This document shows, in pieces, positions 33,432-34,473 of a stretch of 34,473 nucleotides of DNA (position 1 is the first letter of the stretch; every line of letters starts with the position of its first letter). Position numbers and translations under genes: made by a program. This stretch comes from Nanobdellota archaeon (GTDB taxonomy: Archaea > Nanobdellota > Nanobdellia > SCGC-AAA011-G17 > UBA489). Location: positions 1 through 34,473 of the forward strand of contig JAUYMN010000024.1 in NCBI GenBank assembly GCA_030699455.1. The letters are read 5' to 3'. The notes below the pieces were generated by a model. It saw only the letters and a program-made list of their open reading frames with translations. It made no database searches and was not told where the DNA came from.

Positions 33432-33692
33432 ATGCAAGGTACAGTAAAGTGGTTTAAACTACAGAAGGGCTATGGCTTTATCTTAGGCGAAGATGGGAAT
33501 GAATATTTTGCTCATCATACAGCAATACCTGAGGGTGTTGTGCTAAATAAAGATGATAAAGTTGAATTTGAGCCTTCTGAGTCTGAAAAAGGCAAGCAAG
33601 CTAAGGACATAAAAGTTGTTGGCGTTGCTGAAAAATCTGAAGAAGATCCTGAACAAGATTCTGAAGATGATTATTCTGAAGACGAAGAGTAA
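33432..33692 (+). CDS. csp: Cold-shock domain protein with acidic tail
   Basis: Single-stranded nucleic-acid-binding cold-shock protein, 86 aa. The OB-fold at residues 1-65 begins MQGTVKWFKLQKGYGFI with RNP1-like KGYGFI; RNP2 reads YFAHHTAI where VFVHxSAI is usual. The C-terminal 20 residues are almost all Glu, Asp and Ser, a tail absent from standard CspA. Such proteins are uncommon in archaea, and their presence fits lateral acquisition or a DPANN lineage. The strong ribosome-binding site and the palindrome at the start of transcription suggest a regulated, well-translated gene. The probable role is as an RNA chaperone. Confidence 0.93.
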   Translation: MQGTVKWFKLQKGYGFILGEDGNEYFAHHTAIPEGVVLNKDDKVEFEPSESEKGKQAKDIKVVGVAEKSEEDPEQDSEDDYSEDEE

Positions 33693-33751
33693 ATTAAAGG
33701 TAAAATTTCTTTTTTATTTTAAAGATATTATTAGCGTGAGCTATTTATTTT

Positions 33752-34473
33752 TTAATTTTTAAATAAATCTTTGAGGTTTGTGGCTTTAGATGTTAATTTT
33801 TTGAATTCATTCAGGAAATCTGGTTCTAGTTTACTGAATAAAATTTCTGGCTTATTTATTTTTTTTATTTCTTTTGAAAAATCCCATGCAATATTTTTTA
33901 GATTTAGAAATTTAAATATCCTTTCTGATGTTGACGGCATATATGGATAAGATACTATTGCCAGAGATTTACAGAGATTAACACATAAATAAATTATATC
34001 TTCCGCTCTTTTTTTATTTTCTTTTAAGACAATCCATGGCTCTTGATCATTGAAGTATTTGTTGCCTAAATCTGACAATAAAAGTATTTCATGGAATGCG
34101 TGACGCAGTTCTAATTTTTCAAGTAATGAATCTATTTTGCTTATTTTATCATTTATTTCATTTTGAAATATTTTATCCTCTTTTGTCAGTGTTTTTGGTT
34201 TTGTTATATTTCCATCTAATTTGTTATATGCAAATGTTAATATTCTATTGATAAAATTTCCAAAATTTCCTATTAAATCCGAGTTTATTCTTGATTCAAA
34301 TTCTGACCATTTAAATTCTGTATCGCCTGTTTCAGGTATCACAAATGTAAGATATGCCCTTAGTATATCTGGATTGATATTTGAGCTTGGCAGGCTACCG
34401 CAGAAAATTCCTCTTTTGTGTGTCTTTGAAAATTTTCCACCCTCATAATTCAAATATTGCAATCCTACAACAT
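33752..34473 (-). CDS. metG: Methionyl-tRNA synthetase, C-terminal part (cut by window edge)
   Basis: The reading frame runs off the right edge, so only about 240 C-terminal residues are visible. LQYLNYEGGKFSKT carries the KMSKS-type loop (KFSKT) that stabilises methionyl-adenylate formation. NPDILRAYLTFVIPETGDTEFKW and LIGNFGNFINRIL lead into the helical anticodon-binding domain, with DQEPWIVLKEN as its conserved Trp segment. It charges Met onto both tRNA-Met species, including the initiator encoded 0.5 kb downstream. There is no C-terminal EMAP-like tRNA-binding domain, since the protein ends after the helical bundle. The TTG at 34462 is not a start. Confidence 0.92.
   Translation of the reverse strand, partial: VVGLQYLNYEGGKFSKTHKRGIFCGSLPSSNINPDILRAYLTFVIPETGDTEFKWSEFESRINSDLIGNFGNFINRILTFAYNKLDGNITKPKTLTKEDKIFQNEINDKISKIDSLLEKLELRHAFHEILLLSDLGNKYFNDQEPWIVLKENKKRAEDIIYLCVNLCKSLAIVSYPYMPSTSERIFKFLNLKNIAWDFSKEIKKINKPEILFSKLEPDFLNEFKKLTSKATNLKDLFKN

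Noticed and set aside
1-34473. CRISPR arrays or rRNA genes
   Set aside because: No regularly spaced direct repeats and no rRNA core sequence were seen on either strand.

Overview
This window is an AT-rich stretch of archaeal chromosome, most likely from a DPANN lineage such as Woesearchaeota or Pacearchaeota; the placement is inferred and no rRNA is present. The archaeal evidence is TATA-box promoters 22-28 nt ahead of start codons with mostly leaderless genes, an RtcB/archease pair, the Era-like GTPase/DUF2073/DUF2072 trio, an archaeal SMC, an initiator tRNA-Met, and bulge-helix-bulge (BHB) introns. The DPANN suggestion comes from the many short single-pass surface proteins and the cold-shock protein.

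Layout. 1-2.1 kb: two unknown genes, a hairpin-rich element and a Xer-type tyrosine recombinase. 2.2-7.4 kb: rtcB interrupted by a 503-residue LAGLIDADG intein, archease, then the GTPase/DUF2073/Zn-ribbon operon. 7.5-7.9 kb: a small unknown ORF convergent with tRNA-Trp, which carries a 13-nt intron. 8.1-19.9 kb: a block of surface proteins, comprising an S-layer-like protein with its own promoter, structured leader and terminator, a 1798-residue N-terminally anchored glycoprotein with a LamG domain, and six membrane-anchored beta-rich proteins. 19.9-23.3 kb: SMC on the minus strand. 23.5-31.4 kb: a second exported set that is cysteine-rich, with a lipoprotein metallopeptidase candidate among it and an rnhB gene on the other strand. 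31.4-34.5 kb: Dus, a free-standing LAGLIDADG endonuclease, initiator tRNA-Met with three introns, a cold-shock protein and the 3' part of metG.

The strongest observations concern RNA splicing. (1) rnhB is split exactly inside its catalytic DEAGRGP motif by 30 nt that contain a stop codon and have BHB geometry; removal restores the motif in frame, so this is a candidate archaeal mRNA intron. (2) The initiator tRNA-Met has introns at positions 29/30, 37/38 and 43/44, and a LAGLIDADG gene runs convergently into its 3' end and stops inside intron 3. (3) The same window encodes RtcB, the ligase expected to join such exons, and RtcB must itself be protein-spliced because its intein sits directly before an active-site cysteine.

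A second theme is the export apparatus. Many of the surface proteins share a short ITGxA-like motif just after the N-terminal membrane helix, which may be an undescribed sorting or processing signal.
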